DNA of 30,799 nt, from contig BFEA01000963.1 in the NCBI GenBank assembly GCA_003427395.1, forward strand, positions 133,533 through 164,331, given 5' to 3'. Under the pieces are notes generated by a model. That model had not been told where the DNA came from. It did not search any database and saw nothing but the letters and a program-made list of their open reading frames with translations. A program made the position numbers and the translations under genes. The DNA is from Chara braunii (lineage: Eukaryota > Streptophyta > Charophyceae > Charales > Characeae). Positions within the stretch are counted from its first letter, which is position 1. The number at the start of each line of letters is the position of its first letter. Shown one piece after another: positions 28,186-30,799 of this stretch.

Positions 28186-30026
28186 TGTGGGAGGGTTTGT
28201 GTACGTAACACGGCCATCCCACGTGACGTGGGAAACCTGTGGTAGAGCTCACGAAGACCCTATTAGCGTTTAGTCTACATGTACATTATGCAGGGTGCCA
28301 GAAGTAACATCCAATATTATTAGTTAAGCAGGGAGTGACGAGGGGGGAGAAAGAGGGGGGGTATTTTTAGGAGCAAGGGGGATTAGTACTTAATGTTAGC
28401 AGGTTAGGTGTTAGGAGAGGGACAGGTCCCAACCATAGGGGGGGGTGCGCGCCCTTAAGCGCGCTTTTCGCTACATAGCACCCATAGCAACTCATCAGAG
28501 GGATTAGTATTAGCTCCAATTAGCAGTGAAGGGAGAGGGGTATTTGGGGAAGGAAGGGAAGCGAGGGACAGAAGGGGGAGGGGGGGCATGGGGCAGGACA
28601 AAGTTAGGATTCCATACCTGGGAGGTCAAGATCGGTGCAGCTTGAGGATCAGTCGCCGCCATATCGCAGCCTGCATTTGCGTAACAAGACGTTAGATCGC
28701 TTTCAACGTGAGCTGAGCGTCCGGTGTACGGATGTACTTCTCACCGACACCCAGAGCAGGAACAGCTAGACGAACAGCTCTACCTACAAGAGGAACAGCT
28801 GAGCCATGAGGGAGATAGTCGGGCTGGTCAAGCAGGCGAGAACTCGTGCGTTAGTGCACGGGGGCGCCAGCGGTTATGGAAAAAGCCGTATCTCTTGCAT
28901 GTAAGATGCATAGCAGAGAGGGTATGAAACCCGCGGGTAGCTGGTATATGATAGAATACTGAAGTGTTTAAGGAGGGTATACCAAAGATAGGGTAGGTTG
29001 GGTGTAAGTGTAAGAGATCCATTCTGTTAGGGGTGTATGTGGCGCATTCGGATATGGGGGGGTAAAATCACCGTGTAGTGACTTCCTGTTTTGCGACCTT
29101 CTTAATTTTGCGATGGTGAGGGTAGGGGGGTATCTGCGTATGTTATCTTTACCATAAGTGAGGGGCCTAGGTGATGCAATTCTTTGGGTGATGTCGATCG
29201 GTACGGGCATTCGGGGTGACACTGTGGGTTCTGGTGAGATTTTTGGGTGAGTCGCGGTGGGATTACAGCCGATAATTATGTGCATGGGTATGGCCGTCGA
29301 GATGTCAGGGTTGTATAGTTCTTCTTTTGTTTGTATGTGCATCGGCCCGTGAGGTATTGGCTTATTGTCTGTCATTTTTTCAGGGGAGAGTTTTGGCTAT
29401 GGCGGGAGCGGTGGTTTGTCGATTCTTTTTCTGTCCAGCGTGAGTGTGCTTTGTCTTTTCGTCTCGTGCCTGGTTGTGTCGTTTTAGGGTGGTGGTACTG
29501 TCGGTTGTAGGTATATTTGCTTGGAAGTGTGGTACCAGTGTGCGAAACGTTTTATGCATTGCGTGTGAGGTCTGTATAATTAGAGTTATATTATCTGTGT
29601 GTGCATTGCTATGCAGACCCATAACTGTATTATGGTCAATGTATGCTATGCATAAATCGATAGAGTTTCCAATTTGTGGGAGGCGTGGTGTGTGCCCTAT
29701 CGTGAAATCGTATACTCATCGTTTATTGGGGGGAATATGGGATATGTGGAGGCCTTATTAAATGTTAATGGAAACAGTGTTCTTATTTGTTGCATAAAGG
29801 TAGCTGGGTTCAGTTAGTTTAATTAGTTTAATCATTTCAAAAATATAGATGTATTATATATTGATATATATATCTATATATTTCAATTATTAATTATTAG
29901 TATTTATTTTATTTAATTATTATTTAATTATTTAATTTATTATTTTATCATTTATTAATTTAATATTTTAATATTTTACAGTTTTTTTTTTTTTTAATTA
30001 TTGTATTATTTTATGATTACTTTATT
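28186..30026 (+). repeat. 1.87 kb direct repeat, right copy
   Basis: Second copy of 247-2117, same orientation. Differences include extra bases near 29062-29090 (around AAATCACCGTGTAGTGA), a 22-nt deletion near 29024 relative to the left copy, a 6-nt insertion near 29219 and different AT-repeat lengths at the end. The TCCCACG/CGTGGGA hairpin near 28216 is preserved. The copies look roughly 95% identical by eye. Confidence 0.85.
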
Positions 30027-30038
30027 ACTGGGTAGCAC

Positions 30039-30071
30039 CACGTACGCGTATGCGCGCGTATGCGTATGTGC
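30039..30071. other. Alternating purine-pyrimidine tract
   Basis: Thirty-three consecutive bases alternate strictly (words CACGTACGCG, TATGCGCGCG, TATGCGTATG). This makes the tract a strong Z-DNA candidate. It directly follows the right repeat copy and has no counterpart after the left copy, where the (GT)n tract lies instead. Confidence 0.8.
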
Positions 30072-30096
30072 CCAAAAACCAGCATACTCATACGTG

Positions 30097-30097
<1 letters not shown>

Positions 30098-30129
<32 letters not shown>

Positions 30130-30383
30130 ATATATCATGTATATATAATATATATAGTCAGTATTTAGTGACATATCTAGTCCTCCTCCTCCCAATTATG
30201 ATCTTCGTCCTCCTCCTCCTCCTACCCATCCTCCTACCCCTCCCCTCCTCCTACCCCTCCCGTGGTACTCTGTCTATCTGTTATCCCCCTCCTTTCTGTC
30301 TGTTTGTCTCTCTGTCTGTCTGTCAGTCTGTCTGTCTGTCCTTCCCTTCCTGTCTGTCTGTCTGTATGTCTGTCTGTCTGTCC

Positions 30384-30430
<47 letters not shown>

Positions 30431-30639
30431 CTCCGCCCGTCTGTCTATCTGTCTGTCTGTCTGTAGGTCTGTCTGCCTGTCTGTCTGTCTCCTCCTCCTC
30501 CTCCTACCCCTCCTCCTACCCCTCCTACCCCTCTTGTGGTACTGTCTGTCTGTCTGTCCTCCCCCTCCTGTCTGTCTGTCTGTCTGTTTGTTTGTTTGTC
30601 TATTTGTCTGTCTGTCCTCCGCCTGTCATACTGTCATAC

Positions 30640-30676
<37 letters not shown>

Positions 30677-30799
30677 CCTCCTCCTCCTACTACCCCTCCT
30701 CCTACCCCTCTTCCTCCTCCTCCTACCCCTCCTTCTACCCCTCCCGTGGTACTGTCTGTCTGTCTGTCCTCCCCCTCCTTTCTCTCTCTCTCTCTCTCT
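30098..30799. repeat. Poly-T and TCTG/TCC microsatellites
   Basis: A ~26-nt poly-T run (30098-30123), an AT-rich stretch, then long arrays of TCTG/CTGT tetranucleotides interleaved with CCTCCTCCTAC-type pyrimidine blocks to the window end, which finishes in (CT)n. The plus strand is almost purely pyrimidine plus G of the TCTG units. No gene. Confidence 0.95.

Overview
This window looks like repeat-rich nuclear DNA of a streptophyte (plant or charophyte alga). My best guess is Chara braunii or a relative. That rests on three things: a primer-binding site matching the 3' end of plant tRNA-Asp, a plant-type U6 snRNA fragment, and a Ty3/gypsy protein style that I recall from Chara. I cannot prove the species from the sequence. 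There is no rRNA gene, no CRISPR array, no bacterial-type operon and no convincing host protein-coding gene. Almost everything recognisable is mobile or repetitive DNA, much of it decayed.

Layout. 1-246: GC-rich, hairpin-bearing edge. 247-2117: first copy of a ~1.85 kb repeat whose second copy (28186-30026) lies in the same orientation near the other end. 2118-2966: AT-rich and GT microsatellite DNA, a 26-bp-stem hairpin, a possible reverse-transcriptase fragment and a C-rich stretch. 2967-17759: one large Ty3/gypsy LTR retrotransposon on the minus strand. Read right to left it has LTR, tRNA-Asp PBS, gag, CCHC knuckle, aspartic protease, reverse transcriptase, RNase H, integrase, a second gag-like ORF with its own CCHC knuckle, a 3.2 kb non-coding tail and LTR. 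17760-19855: AT-rich DNA without recognisable genes. 19856-23050: an unusual block of short tandem arrays, a U6-like chimera, a 30-bp-periodic inverted array, a possible CACTA terminus and a dense run of perfect short hairpins. 23051-28185: mostly unrecognised, with one diverged inverted copy of the gypsy LTR (24810-25241) and a 24-bp minisatellite. 30027-30799: poly-T and TCTG/TCC microsatellites.

The retrotransposon genes would once have worked together. Gag and the second Gag-like protein would form particles and bind RNA through their knuckles. Protease would mature the polyprotein, RT/RNase H would copy RNA primed by tRNA-Asp, and integrase would insert the copy. This copy is dead: gag, pol and the third ORF carry in-frame stops, pol has several frame changes, and RNase H has lost the segment that should hold its first catalytic Asp.

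The most interesting signals are: (1) the second gag-like ORF placed after integrase, whose knuckle region resembles that of the first gag; (2) the chimera of a 17-bp hairpin with the 3' domain of U6 snRNA; (3) the hairpin array at 21.4-22.4 kb; (4) the inverted array with GGGGCGC spaced exactly 30 bp; (5) ambiguous bases at identical positions in both LTR copies, which points to an assembly artefact. All coordinates of repeats were judged by eye and may be off by a few bases.
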